Shown here piece by piece: positions 36,424 through 47,852 of a stretch of DNA of 64,000 bases. Position numbers and translations under genes: made by a program. Numbering within the stretch: the first letter of the stretch is position 1; every line of letters begins with the position of its first letter. Source of the DNA: Stenogyne calaminthoides (lineage: Eukaryota > Streptophyta > Magnoliopsida > Lamiales > Lamiaceae); contig JBBCBC010000037.1 of assembly GCA_037126765.1 (NCBI GenBank), positions 11,289,263-11,353,262 on the forward strand, written 5' to 3'. The notes below the pieces were generated by a model. It saw nothing but the letters and a program-made list of their open reading frames with translations, did no database searches and was not told the DNA's origin.

Positions 36424-37760
36424 TCAAACTGAATTTTCATCCTTCTGCAAGAATCAAGAAATTAAATTTGGACTATTTTGTGTCATGAAATTAAAATGAG
36501 GACATTAATAATATATTATATATTACCTGTGCAATGACTGTTATGTTGAGATCAGAATCTCCGAAAGACATGAGACTGCTGTTAACAACTGATAAATTGA
36601 GCTTCTGAATTTCAGATAAAATTCTTTCCAACGCCCCTTTTCTTTTCTCACAGTGGATGCTAATAAGCACATCCTTTTCACAAGACCTTGCCTCGATTTC
36701 GGGCAGCGACGACTCCGAAATTACGGGAGCAGTTGATGAATCTGTGAAAGAATTGTCTCCATCTACTTGATATCTCTTCACAAAAACCACAGATTCCATG
36801 TTTGATCTCTTCTTAGTTTGCTCCTCAAGATTCTTCACTTTTTCTTGGAGTTGTTTCATGTACTTAATTGCATCACCAAGAACAGAGGCCTTGTCCATCT
36901 GAATTCATGCATGTAGTAAAAGATAATGTTTTTGCCATGAAATTTACAGAGAAATTAAAGTATATGTGTGTTTGTGTGTATATATGTTATAAAGGCAAAG
37001 TCTTGCACTGAAGTGATTTGCATTTTGTGTGCATTTTTTAACAGTATTAGTTTTTTCATTAAAAAGTATTAGTTATTATACTATAAAGTATTAGATATAT
37101 AAGTAAGTACCTTCTTCAATCCAGGGACTAGAGCAGACAAGGCTATGAACCTGTGGCTGAGTTTCTCTCTGCGTTTTCGCTCGGCTAAGGTATGGTCTTG
37201 TGCTTGAGCTAGCTGCCTGGTGTTGGTGCTGACTCTTTTCACTCCTTGACATGCCTTGAGAACATAGTTTGGAGATTGGGAATTAGGTAAGTTAGTTAGG
37301 GGACTGGAAGAAGAGTACCATGCACTTTCCTCTTTCGGCTTCACAGCTCCAACAATTGGAGTGTAACTAGATGAATTCAGAAAATGAACACTATCTGACA
37401 TTTTCTCATTTGTGGTTTTGGGCATCTTCAATGGCCTGGATTCTGCCACCGGAGAAGGCTCCGATGGCCGTTTGAAGTCCAGCTGAGACGGGTAAGATTG
37501 ATGATGATTATCTTGAGAGAATGCAGAGAGAATATTCGACATGTCGTCCATTGAATCTGCAGGCCATTGCTGGAACACAAGAGGATCTTCCATTCCCTGA
37601 AAATGCCAACAAAAGAACGTAGAATGAATGTTGATTAATCTGAGAGATAGCAAAATAATTCAAGATTTTGACAAAAAAAGAGTTGCATATGATATGATGC
37701 AGAGTTTAGTGCATGTCGTACCAAATGATCAGCTAAGCTTCTGAAGCTTGAGATCTCCAT
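36424..37760 (-). CDS. bHLH transcription factor, subgroup IVa-like (bHLH18/19/20/25 type)
   Basis: Exons on the minus strand: 37722-37760 (MEISSLRSLADHL), 37111-37596, 36527-36898 and a short last exon from 36444, 305 residues as read. The basic region HTLAERKRREKLSHRF (from residue 148) has the H-E-R contacts (His148, Glu152, Arg156) for E-box/G-box DNA. Helix 2 starts MDKASVLGDAIKYMKQLQ (176). A C-terminal ACT-like segment follows. The intron position inside the HLH and the short first exon fit subgroup IVa, a jasmonate-linked group. As read, the last exon ends KDENSV and a TGA at 36424. A one-base shift would instead give a tail containing NMKEVVKNLRDALSN ending at 36377, the family-like C-terminus. 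This suggests a missing T near 36431. Confidence 0.88.
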
Positions 37761-39692
37761 ATATGATGGAATTAAGATTTGTGAATGACTTACTTAATTC
37801 TAACCCTGCATGATATCAAATATTAAGGTTAAATTATGAAAGAGATAATAGTTTCAAAATAAAATGCAGTTTTTCAAAATTCCCAGGAGGCTAAAGTCTT
37901 GAGGTTTGAAAAATGAACAACTTACCTTTCATTTATAGGGACAAAACTGCACTTTTTTTCCACTCAAGAATACCAGTATTTCTTGCAATTGATGAGACTT
38001 ATGCTCATTTATAGGTCCAACAAATGTGGTTTTGCAAACCCTCTCTGATTATTTTCTTACAAAGTCTTCACGGTCTAATTTGCTGATGATGTGTGAAAAG
38101 GCCTTTACACATTTTAAACATCTCTTTCATCTCATCAATTAAGTTAAATATCTTAATCAGTGGGTAACTTTTAAGCAGGTGTAAAGCATTAAATAATTAA
38201 AGCTGTCTTTCCAAGAATTTTGAAGACTTTTAGATGTTAATTTTAAAAATGCAAGTGGAAAACTTAACCAATTTAGACAACTAGCTGTTCTTCTTTGGCA
38301 TTAATATTTATATTTCAACAAACCCATAATAATGCCCTCCAAATCCTATCAAATTTCATCAATTCCATATTTCTCCGGGCTCTAACGTCCACATCTTTGA
38401 TGACTCATATACATAAATAAATTCAATTGGGCACATGATGTATATCTTTATTTTGATTAAATAATTGGGTATGCTTTATATATAATACTATAATTTGAAT
38501 ATTCGGTGTGTTCTAGACTTCTTTATGATTGGACTCTCCGGCCAAATAATTAATTGCATTCACGGGTCGGGTTCACCCGGGTGAATCGATGCATACCGTA
38601 CGTCTCGAATGTTAAAATTTAGTTAAGAAATTATTTCATATAATGTTGGAAATGAAGACCACTGTTATTAGAGTAAAATTTCAGTGATTTTGATAAAAAA
38701 AAATAAAAGTTCAGTCAACCTATATTTTTAGCGTTAAAAAAATTGAAAAAGTATCAAATTATAGTGTCATAATGAATGATATTAATTGTTTATTGAAAAA
38801 ATAAAATACTACCCAATTTATAAATTAATTAGTACTACCATGAACTAATTATACTTCGCGCTATATATTTATTTTAAGTAAATCAAAACTTGGTCAAATT
38901 TACACTAATTACTCGGGGTGCTTAGAAATTTTGGCATGTTATAATAGGGAAAAGCTAAAATAGCAAGAAAATGTCTAAATATTATGTGCATTCAAAATTT
39001 GAGAGTATGTTATTTTCCTAGATATATGGACCCTCGTGAAATAGATTAATTTTGGACAGTGGCTGACCCAGGATTTTAGATTTGGAGGTACGAAAAACTA
39101 ATAAAATATTATTTAATACTATAAAATTTATTCAACCTGATTCAAACTAAATATAAAAATATGTATATATTACAATTACAATGAGTTAATTGCATGAAAC
39201 CCCAACGCAATTTGAAAATGTTTCCCGAAAATACTATGTGCTTTGAAAAATGCATGAAATTCCCATGTGGTTGGTTAAATCAAACAAATTCTCTTTTTTC
39301 ATAAACGAGTTAATATTTTATTTATTCTCTTTATTTCTCGTATTATATCCTCATAGTATTGTCTCAAACTTTTAATATTTGGAAAAAAGATAAAATATGA
39401 GCATATAGATAAAATCATTAATTCATTTTTGAAAAATTGGGATAGTTTTTTTGATATAATAAATAAGTAAAAGATATCGTGCAATTTTTAAATCATTAAA
39501 AGAAAATTTCGCGCAATATTTTCAAATCAATGGAGGTTTAATTTGAATAACCCCAATTGCAATTGAGTCCATTTACTCTTATTTTTTCGAAGCTACCCAT
39601 GGGGCTATGACATTATCATAGATTTTCTTTTAGAAACAAATCATTCTCAATAAATTGATAGGACAACTCATAATAATTATGACTACGTTTTG
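37761..39692. other. Intergenic upstream of bHLH gene
   Basis: Promoter side of the bHLH gene followed by AT-rich DNA. A palindrome TTCACCCGGGTGAA lies at 38572-38585. No gene is supported. Confidence 0.45.
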
Positions 39693-39830
39693 TATGCATT
39701 CAGGTGTACTGTGCACTTATAGTGTATTTTAGAATCATACAATTTATCATATTGAAATATGCAATTTATTTACACTGAACCGTGCAATTATTTAAAATGA
39801 GTGCACAATGCACTTGGATGCGCATGAGAT
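39693..39830. mobile_element. Foldback MITE family copy A
   Basis: TGCATTCAGGTGTACTGTGC at the left and GCACAATGCACTTGGATGCG at the right form inverted ends. A second inverted pair (CATACAATTTATCATATTG / TGCAATTTATTTACAC) lies inside. The same layout recurs at 40651-41050 and 56416-56630. Confidence 0.6.
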
Positions 39831-40143
39831 AAACTCAATAACAACAATTCAATTAATTTGAAAAGAAAAGAACAAAAAACTGAAAAAGAAAGGGGAGCCT
39901 TCTAAGTTTTAAGTTTTAAGCCGTCAATTTAATTGTTAATAAGGTAATGAGGAAAAATGTATGAATAATATGATGTAAAAGCGACAATTTAATTAATAGG
40001 GAAAGGAGGAAAATTTTATGGACTAAACATGACGAAACAACACCACCATTAGGCCAAACCAAATAGATGCTAAGTATATATGGTTCGACTATTTCAATTT
40101 TGGGGGTGCAGCTGTACCGCCTTGTACCAACAGAGGTTCGCTA
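39831..40143. other. Intergenic spacer
   Basis: AT-rich sequence between two elements. Nothing recognised. Confidence 0.4.
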
Positions 40144-40580
40144 GGGTATGTTTGTTTTGAGCTTGAGATGGATGTGGCAAATCCGGATGAGGGAAAAAGG
40201 TGGATGAGGGAAATCCTGTGAATAGTAATTTCTTGTTTGTTTTGGGTTGGATGTAGTAGAAATGGATGGAGTTTTATGTCAAATCAATATTTTTTAATTA
40301 TGATGATGTATTATTTTATTATTGTTAGTTAGTATGATAATGATTATATGAAAGAAAAGTGTAAAAAAGTAGGAGAGATGATGAATTGTTGTAAAAAAAG
40401 TATGAGAGAGAAGAAGTTGATGTAAGAAAAGTAGTGATGTGATAGTTTTAGGGTATATATGTATAATAGGGGTGAATGTGTATTTGGATGGAGAATGAGA
40501 TGTAAAAATCCGAAAAGTGGATGGGACGGGGGGAGGCCCATCCCCCATCCGAACCTCCCCGGCTGAAAACAAACACCACC
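40144..40580. mobile_element. 437-bp PIF/Harbinger-like MITE
   Basis: Left end GGGTATGTTTGTTTTGAGC and right end (inverted) GGTGGTGTTTGTTTTCAGC, flanked by CTA on both sides (40141-40143 and 40581-40583). The interior is AT-rich. Overlapping minus-strand frames are low complexity. Confidence 0.65.
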
Positions 40581-40650
40581 CTACTGATTTTGGATCACCT
40601 TAAACAGCCAGCTTGCTGATGTCACGTCTACATAAATCAATGGTTAAGTC

Positions 40651-41050
40651 TGGCATGCATCTAGGTACACCGTACCGTGAATTTATAGTGTATTTTAGAA
40701 ATATTCAACTTATTTACACTTAATTGTATAATTATTGATATGAAAAAATAGTTGCACGATTCAGTGTAGACAAGTTACTCCCTCTGTCCCATTATAATTG
40801 TTTCATTTTTTTTTGGTTGAATGGTTTAAAGAATAATATTAAAATATTAGTTGGTGGACATTTTTACTTTTTTTGGATGAAAAGTGAGGAGTTGTATATT
40901 AAATGGTAGACATTTTTGCTTTACTGTTATTTTTAATTATAGTGGGACGTCCATAAAAGGAAAATGAGACAATTAAAATGAGATGAAAGGATTACATCTT
41001 TTAATAAAACAAGTTGCAATATAAGTACATAATGTACTTGGATGCACATA
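40651..41050. mobile_element. Foldback MITE family copy B, interrupted
   Basis: Left end TGCATCTAGGTACACCGTAC and right end ATGTACTTGGATGCAC match copies A and C. The continuous motif AAGTTACATCTTT of copy C is split here by a Stowaway element (40778-40992). Confidence 0.7.
40778..40992. mobile_element. Stowaway-like MITE nested in foldback copy B
   Basis: Begins CTCCCTCTGTCCCATTATAA and ends with degenerate GAGATGAAAGGAT, with TA duplicated on both sides. Internal inverted repeat TTGTTTCATTTT / AAAATGAGACAATT. The empty site is preserved in copy C at 56549-56561. Confidence 0.8.
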
Positions 41051-41534
41051 ACAACCACACTAAATCAATTTCTACATACTGTATATTATAAATTTTTTGG
41101 GTTAATGTTTTTATATGTACATCTACATATATGTATGTGTATAAAAAATCCCTGGCAATGAGGCTTAGGTATGATATGGTGGTATCTTGTCGTTATGTAT
41201 GCGCACGTACCAAGAATCATGTAGATAAAATCAAAATGAAATATTAAATGCGAAGATTAATTAAAAAACTGTTTGCTCAATTCTAAATTGCAATAGGCGA
41301 AATTAATTATGTTCGGTAACATCTTTTATAAGATCTCGTAATACATTACATGATATGATGTGATCACGATATCTACTTGATGAGTTATTTATAATGTGAC
41401 TGCAACTGGATATATTATATAATTACGCAGTAATGCATATACAGTTGAATATAATTATAATGAAGTAGCTAATTAATGTCGATATCTTGCATACGTATAA
41501 ATAACTAAATCAGAATAGTAGACAATATTTGATA
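41051..41534. other. Intergenic spacer
   Basis: AT-rich sequence with no recognised feature. Confidence 0.4.
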
Positions 41535-42619
41535 CTAGTTTAATCCCCGCGTTTTACGCGGTCTTCAATTAAAAAATGGAATATTCTCATTAAGTAATAT
41601 ATTTAATAATTAAAAATATACATATATACATAAAATATGAATCAATAATTGTTTAAAGGGTATATTAACAACTTTGCTTAAATCTTGGAATAAAATTATT
41701 TATGTCAAATATTAATCATTCCTTTTAATATGAAGTTGAAACCAGAAAATTAAAACAACATAAACTGATTAAGAAAAAAAAATAAAAAATGAAACAACAT
41801 TAAAAAAATATTAATATATTAATTAATATGTATTAGTAAATAAATAAAAGTGAATGAATTATAATATAAAATATTTTGTTACATAAAATAAATTAAGATA
41901 TACATAAGAACAATAATAAAACAAAATTAATAATTAAATATAATTCACATTAACATAAAATACATTTTGATTGAATATTTTACTTACATTAAATTAAGTC
42001 AAAATAAAAATTAACTAAACAAAAATAAATGAAGCATATAATAAAGTTAAATAAGTAAAATATAAAATAATAAATATTAATTACACATTTTATAACTTTC
42101 ATACATACTTTAATTATCTAAATAATTAGAGAATAATTATATTGTGACATGTCATCATTATCTATAGATCAAATTCATTTCTTAATTAGGCGACACATCA
42201 TCTAAATTCACAATAATGCGACACATATGAAGTATAAATTTCATATTAGTTTGTTGAGTGATGTTTTCAAAATCGATGTATGATAAAATAAAGGTTAATA
42301 CAAAAAAGTTAATGCTCAATAAAATAAATATTCAAGATATTTAAAATTTTATAGATTAACTTAGTTTCTAAGTAACATAAATATTATTTAAGATGTGCAT
42401 GGTTCAAACTTTAGTAATTGCAATTTTTTTTTATTAAACTACATATTAAAATGCCACATGGATGTCACATATTGCTACAAACCAATAAAACAATAACACA
42501 TCAATACAATAAAATGTAACCTCTCATCAAATTAACCTCAAGATGACACATCATCCAAATTAACCACAAAATGACACATCATCAAAAAAAAAAAAACTCT
42601 CTATTAATATATAGAGGGA
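41535..42619 (-). mobile_element. Non-autonomous Helitron
   Basis: On the minus strand it begins TCCCTCTATATATTAATAG after an A and ends with a GC hairpin CCGCGTAAAACGCGG, then GGATTAAACTAG followed by T, the 5' TC / 3' CTAG-T structure of Helitrons inserted between A and T. About 1,085 bp, very AT-rich, with repeated GATGATGTGTCAT motifs near the 5' end. No Rep/helicase ORF. Confidence 0.85.
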
Positions 42620-43089
42620 TTTAAATTAGTGGGTCAATTGATATGTTTATGTTTCCTATAATTTGCTAAATACTTGTATAAAATCAGCCGCGCGCCAGCT
42701 TCAAATTTTATTTTATTTACTATTAAAAAATAAACGACCAAATATATATTTAATCAGAGTTGGTATGCTGTGAAACTTATTTTTGTTTTTCGTGAAACTG
42801 ATTTTTGTTTTATAGACATACTCTTTAGTAATATAAGTCACACCCTTTAGTAATATAAGTCACACCCTTCATTACTACGACACTCTTTACTATAATATAA
42901 CGTCACACCCTTCACTTTTATGAGAAATACTCTTTATAGTAAAATGTCACACCCTTTACAGTAAAAAGTCACACTCTTTAATAATATAAGTCACACTTCT
43001 TAATCAGTTTCACCTTGAAACTTGTTCACACTATACTTTGTCATTTAACAACTAGTTTTGTGATTTTCGTAATTAAAGTTAATGGATAT
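42620..43089. other. Intergenic with short internal repeats
   Basis: AT-rich sequence in which the motif TAATATAAGTCACACC(C/A)TT recurs about five times between 42830 and 43000. A related block is near 50250-50325. No gene. Confidence 0.45.
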
Positions 43090-43130
43090 ATATATATATA
43101 TAATAGTACATAACCCCGCGAATTTCGCGG
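43090..43130 (-). mobile_element. Possible second Helitron 3' end
   Basis: Complement reads CAATCCCGCGAAATTCGCGGG then GTTATGTACTAT: a GC hairpin resembling the Helitron terminus at 41545 but without a clean CTRR end. The 5' end was not found. Confidence 0.35.
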
Positions 43131-43505
43131 GATTGAAAAATAAAATTTGTAATATTATTTTAAATTTAATGCTTTAAACATTTAATTAATATAATTATGG
43201 AACATAATTTTAATTTTTAATAATTAATATATTTATAATAAATTGGGGGTGGAACCCAAATTTGCAAAATATTTATAAAACCTAGTATAACCAAAAACAT
43301 AGTAATGAGTAAGAATATTTCTGACTTCATATCTCTCTCATCATTTGAGTACAAACTGAAATATGCAGAAAAAGAAAAAAATTGTTTGAAATACGACAAT
43401 TAATATAAAGCTCAGTTATAAAGAAATTAAATGAGAATTAAGGAACATAAAGGCGCAATTAATATTTGAATTCTGAACCTCTTCACCCATAAAAAATACT
43501 CTTAA

Positions 43506-43604
43506 GTGGATGAGATCGGTCGAGTGGTCTCTGTTGAAGATGGTATTGCACGTGTTTATGGATTGAACGAGATTCAAGTTGGGGAAATGGTTGAATTTTC
43601 TTCA
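43506..43604 (+). pseudogene. atp1: Mitochondrial atp1 (ATP synthase alpha) fragment
   Basis: Thirty-three codons read VDEIGRVVSVEDGIARVYGL, then NEIQVGEMVEF, matching the N-terminal beta-barrel region of mitochondrial F1-ATPase subunit alpha (plant atp1) with few changes. The plastid atpA sequence is clearly different here. Upstream and downstream sequence is unrelated, so this is a short nuclear insertion of mitochondrial DNA. Confidence 0.8.
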
Positions 43605-43679
43605 AAACAACATAACAAGTGCCCCTGGAAATGGAAATAAACAAAAAAAAAATCTCAAAAGCCGATTTTCAAAATCTGC

Positions 43680-44861
43680 AAAAATTTATACAAATGGAAC
43701 AGTTTCAAATTCTTAAAATCATGATACAATTCACATTCAGAACTAAATTACTTATCTCAATACTTCTTTTTCAAATCTACAAAAGTTTTGATGTGCAAAA
43801 AAGTGGACAAGATATGACCTGGAATTCAACGGGGATTCGTACGTTGAATGTTGAAAATCCTTCGAGCTTTGACTGCAGGAACCTCGTCAATTTCCACCTA
43901 GGTACCTGAAAAACGCACTAGAGGGGGCTCCGACGCGGGCTCTCCGACGCTCAAGTCAGTTATCACTCTTAATCTCAGGTAAAATCGTATTCAATAGCTC
44001 AACTCAAAGTATTCAAGTGTAAGTAAGTAAAATCAGGTGATTGTGTCATTGTGTGTGTTTCGTTATACTTGGAAGGGATATTTAAATCCCTCCGGAATTA
44101 GGTAACCGTTATTCCAATCTACATCCACTTTCTGCGTCGGGCCTGGCCATCTCTTCCCCCCACCCCCCGGTCTCTGGAGTGCTCCAACGTCTTTCTCTCT
44201 AAGCGGAATGTCACATTCTGTGCCCTTGATCTCCATCCAACAACTCTCCCTTCTTCTCGGACTCTCCAACTTCCTGCTTGTAGTCCCATGAATATCGGAA
44301 CTGCCCTCTGCAGCCCACTACTCAACTCTCGCGGATCAAGGCTTCTTTCCATTCATGGTTATGATCATCTCTTGCCTCCTTGAATCCCGGACCTGTCAAC
44401 TCTTCTCGGCCAGCTCCCTGGAATATCTCAACTAACTCTTAAACAGAAATCCGCCCTCGTGGGCCACTGCTCCTAGGCCCAATCTGCTTGAGCCCATATC
44501 CAAAGCTCGGTCGGTCGGTCCAATCTCCTGGACTTCTCATTTCTGGGCCCAGGTTAGCTCCCTGGGCCTCGTCTTCTAGGCCTACTTTCCTTCACTGGGC
44601 CCTGCTCTCTTTCGGGATCATTACTTGGTCTCCTCCAGTCCACTTGAATATTAGGATCTTGGGCCTCCTAGCCAGACCCAAGATCCTTTCTCCATTATTC
44701 CGACTCACTCAAGGTATGGTCAATGTTCCATGTGTCTTCTCCTTATTGGACGACATAAATATTCCCTATTAAGTTTATACAAATTAAACAGTTTCAAAGC
44801 AAAAAATTATACAAATTAAACAGTTTCAAATTCTTAAAATCATGTTACAATTCACATTTTT
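43680..44861. repeat. Direct repeats flanking a GC-richer 1.1-kb block
   Basis: AACAGTTTCAAATTCTTAAA and neighbours, about 58 bases, occur at 43680-43738 and again at 44803-44861 with a few changes. A partial third copy is at 44777-44800. Between them, 43870-44765 is GC-richer and contains CTCCGACGCTCAAGTCAGT, a motif I associate with plant LTR sequences. The block may be an LTR-derived insertion. No coding frame is convincing. Confidence 0.5.
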
Positions 44862-45019
44862 GCCACATATGTTGAAATAGGTTTACCAATATATAATATT
44901 AAGATATATATATTCAAATACTGGGTTTACATTTCAGATTTAATTTATATTTATTTTCTTTATTACAAAAAAAACTTTGGTGGACGGTGATAAGAATTTT
45001 TTGGCTAAGAAAATTAGTA

Positions 45020-45253
45020 CTCCCTCCGTCCCATTTGAGCCACACTTACTTTTTTATCGTGTTTTAGCGAGCGAGTTGTTTATTAGTATTTGAAATGATA
45101 AAGTGACTTTTAAAGAGGGGTACGATAGATCTATCTCTCCTCTATTATATGTCTCTTTAAAAATTAATTTATCATTTCAAATATTAATAAAAAACTCGTT
45201 CGCTAAAACACGATAAAACAGTAAATGTGAAGGCTCAAATGGGACGGAGGGAG
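45020..45253. mobile_element. Stowaway-like MITE with long foldback arms
   Basis: CTCCCTCCGTCCCATTTGAG at the left and its near-exact complement at the right. The inverted arms extend about 100 bases (GTGTTTTAGCGAGCGAG against CTCGTTCGCTAAAACAC). A TA precedes the left end; the right flank is CAA, so the target duplication is not intact. Confidence 0.85.
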
Positions 45254-46265
45254 CAAGAGTAACTTATATTTAGGGCTCCTGAATAACACAGGAAACTTCT
45301 CTAAAGGTGGCCGGGAAAAAGCATAGCAAAGCTAATATTATTTTAATATGTCTTCTCTTTAAGAAAAAAAGTGTCTCCCAGCCATTTCTAGACGAAGAAA
45401 ATGGATTTCTCTCTCCACATTACGCCACTAAAATTAATTATGATTAAATTAAAATCATTCCAACAAATTTTCATTGTATATTTTTTACATAATTTTGTTC
45501 AATATTTGACTTTTTATAATTCTTAATTTGGCAGCATTTTTTGCTCTAATTATAACTTCACACGGGTTCAGAATATAAAATAACACAATTAATTATTTAA
45601 AAGTTGCTTATTGATTTCCAAATCAAGCGATATATAAATATTGGAATTTTTTAAATGCTGTGTTGATTTCCAAATCAAGTTATATACATATTGAAATTAT
45701 TTTATAATTCCCTGTATTGATTTCGAAATCCAAGCCGATTTGATTCTCTAAGTACGAATTTATTAAGATATATGAACAGTTCAACACTAATCATTAACAT
45801 TAGCGAAAAGAATATGACGTTTCTTAATTATACGTAGACACATTAGATTAACAATCGACCAACTTATTGACAAAACTCCAAAATGGCGGGGGCGTTTCAA
45901 ACTCTTTCGACTTTTGTGGTATCAGTTCTATCAGATCATTTACCTTACACCCATATCCTGAGTTCACATCTAGTATAAAGCAACTACCCATATTATAATA
46001 TCTCCACTTGATGGGTGTCCTTTCGAGAGAGTAGAGCCGAAAAGTCAACCCACGAGTAAGGAAGAATGTTAGATTTAGTGAACTGCTAGCTTTCATGTCT
46101 TTTTACAAATTCGAACTTTAGTTAGAGAAGATAAAATTCTTAATATTTAATGGATACAAAGGTAATTTAGGAGGAAACATATAGTAATACATTAAAATAG
46201 AACCAGAGGGATAATCTTATAAAATTTGTACATTGACTAGAGAAATTAATTTTTTTTTTTAAAGA
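45254..46265. other. Intergenic with an unrecognised 82-codon frame
   Basis: AT-rich sequence. A minus-strand frame at 45848-46096 (MKASSSLNLTFFLTRGLTF...) is less AT-biased than its surroundings and ends in PPPFWSFVNKLVDC. I do not recognise it. It could be a fragment of a captured gene or chance. Nothing else seen. Confidence 0.35.
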
Positions 46266-47546
46266 TAAATTGCAGATTTGGTCTCAAGAGATTGGGTCAA
46301 AAACAGTTTTGATCTCATGGTTTCAAAATTGTCCTTTTTTGAGCAGTTTGGTCCCAACCGTTAGTCAAATGGATAGAAACAGTTAGATGACCACAAAAAT
46401 TATGGGATTAAATTTGTAAAATTGAGGAAAATGATACCAAAATATAATTAATTATATATGTAATCAACATGAATTCATAAATTACAAATTAATTGTAAAA
46501 TTATATATATGTTTTAAATATGACTACAAAATTTAAAAAATATATATATTTTTAAACTAAATAATAATTTATGTAAAATTATTGAAATACTTTACAATGC
46601 ACATGTTCGCAACTAATAGTTTATATTAGAACATTTGATTCAATCTCTAATGAAATAAACAATTTTTTTCATTAAACAACCAATTTTATTAAAATAACAC
46701 TCACGAAATGCAAATTAGTTGCCCAACACGGCTTTCTCTGCAATTGTCATTGCCACCAGCCCACCACACACTACCAATCAACATTCATTGTCGCGAAAAA
46801 ATCGCAAAAATAAAATCAAATTCAATATTTTTTATCACGTAGATCCATATCAAACATATAAAAATCATAACTATTGCAGCTTATAAACTCCAGTACGATT
46901 TTTATTGATTCTTCAATGTGATTTCATTGAATTTTTGGGGTGATTTTTGAGGGGGTTGGGGAGGGGGAATCGAGGGTTCCATTTTTAAACCAATTAATAG
47001 TTTATAGATAATTTTAAAAATAAAAAATATACATATAATTCATATATGATATCAATATATGTTAAATCGAAATAAATAAATAATATATATAGTCTTATAT
47101 AGTTTAAAATAAAAAAATAAATATTTTTAAATAAAGTAATAATTTATGTATATTCTAACAAAATTAAAAAAATATAGAATCTCTAATATCAAATCGAATT
47201 CAAAAATGTTAATTACATTTTTATAAATCTTAATTATGAAATTATTCTTAATAATTTTTGAATTATAAATTAATTATATAAATTTAATTCTCAAATTTAC
47301 ACTAAATAAATTATTAATTTATGCAAAATTTAAAAATTATAGTAAAAAATAACAAATTGATTTTTTTGGGACCAAATATGCAATTTTATGGGACCAAATT
47401 TGCAATTTTTTTAGACCAGGTCTGCAATTAACGGCGCGTGTGACTCACTTCCGTTAGAAATGAACGAAAAATCTTATGGTACCAAATTTGTCGACAAAAT
47501 GACCATTTTACAATTGACATTCTTTTGGGATCAAAAGTGCAATTTA
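46266..47546. mobile_element. 1.28-kb long-TIR element, Mutator-like in form
   Basis: TAAATTGCAGATTTGGTCTC at the left is answered by an inverted copy ending GGATCAAAAGTGCAATTTA at the right. Further inward, the 5' arm CAACCGTTAGTCAAATGG faces CCGTTAGAAATGAACG. The interior is extremely AT-rich and non-coding. Long imperfect TIRs suggest a non-autonomous Mutator-like element. Confidence 0.55.
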
Positions 47547-47852
47547 CCAACAAAAAAAAATAAAAAATAGGTGCTCAAAACAAATTTAATTTAAATACAT
47601 ATATCACAGTAAATTCCAACCCAAGAAAAAAGGTGGCCAATTATATTCGTACAAATTGTTATCGGAGAACGCCACATTATAAGTTCTTCACAAGTTCCTT
47701 AATGTTCGTAGTAGTGCATTCATCGTTCCTCTGCATGAAACAAGAAATTCAGTTAACTAATTTTATTTAAAAAAATCCGAAATTAGTTAGTTAATTAAAT
47801 GATCCTATCAACTATATGAAATAAATTTCCAAAAAATATCGAGTATATATAC
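47547..47852. other. Short intergenic spacer
   Basis: AT-rich spacer between the long-TIR element and the bHLH pseudogene. Nothing recognised. Confidence 0.4.

Noticed and set aside
38572..38585. Palindrome TTCACCCGGGTGAA as a regulatory site
   Set aside because: Single occurrence with no gene context; could be chance.
40294..40572. Ser/Thr/His-rich minus-strand frames
   Set aside because: Low-complexity translation of a MITE interior.
45848..46096. 82-codon minus-strand frame
   Set aside because: Not AT-biased and possibly a gene fragment, but no family could be named and no splice continuation was found.
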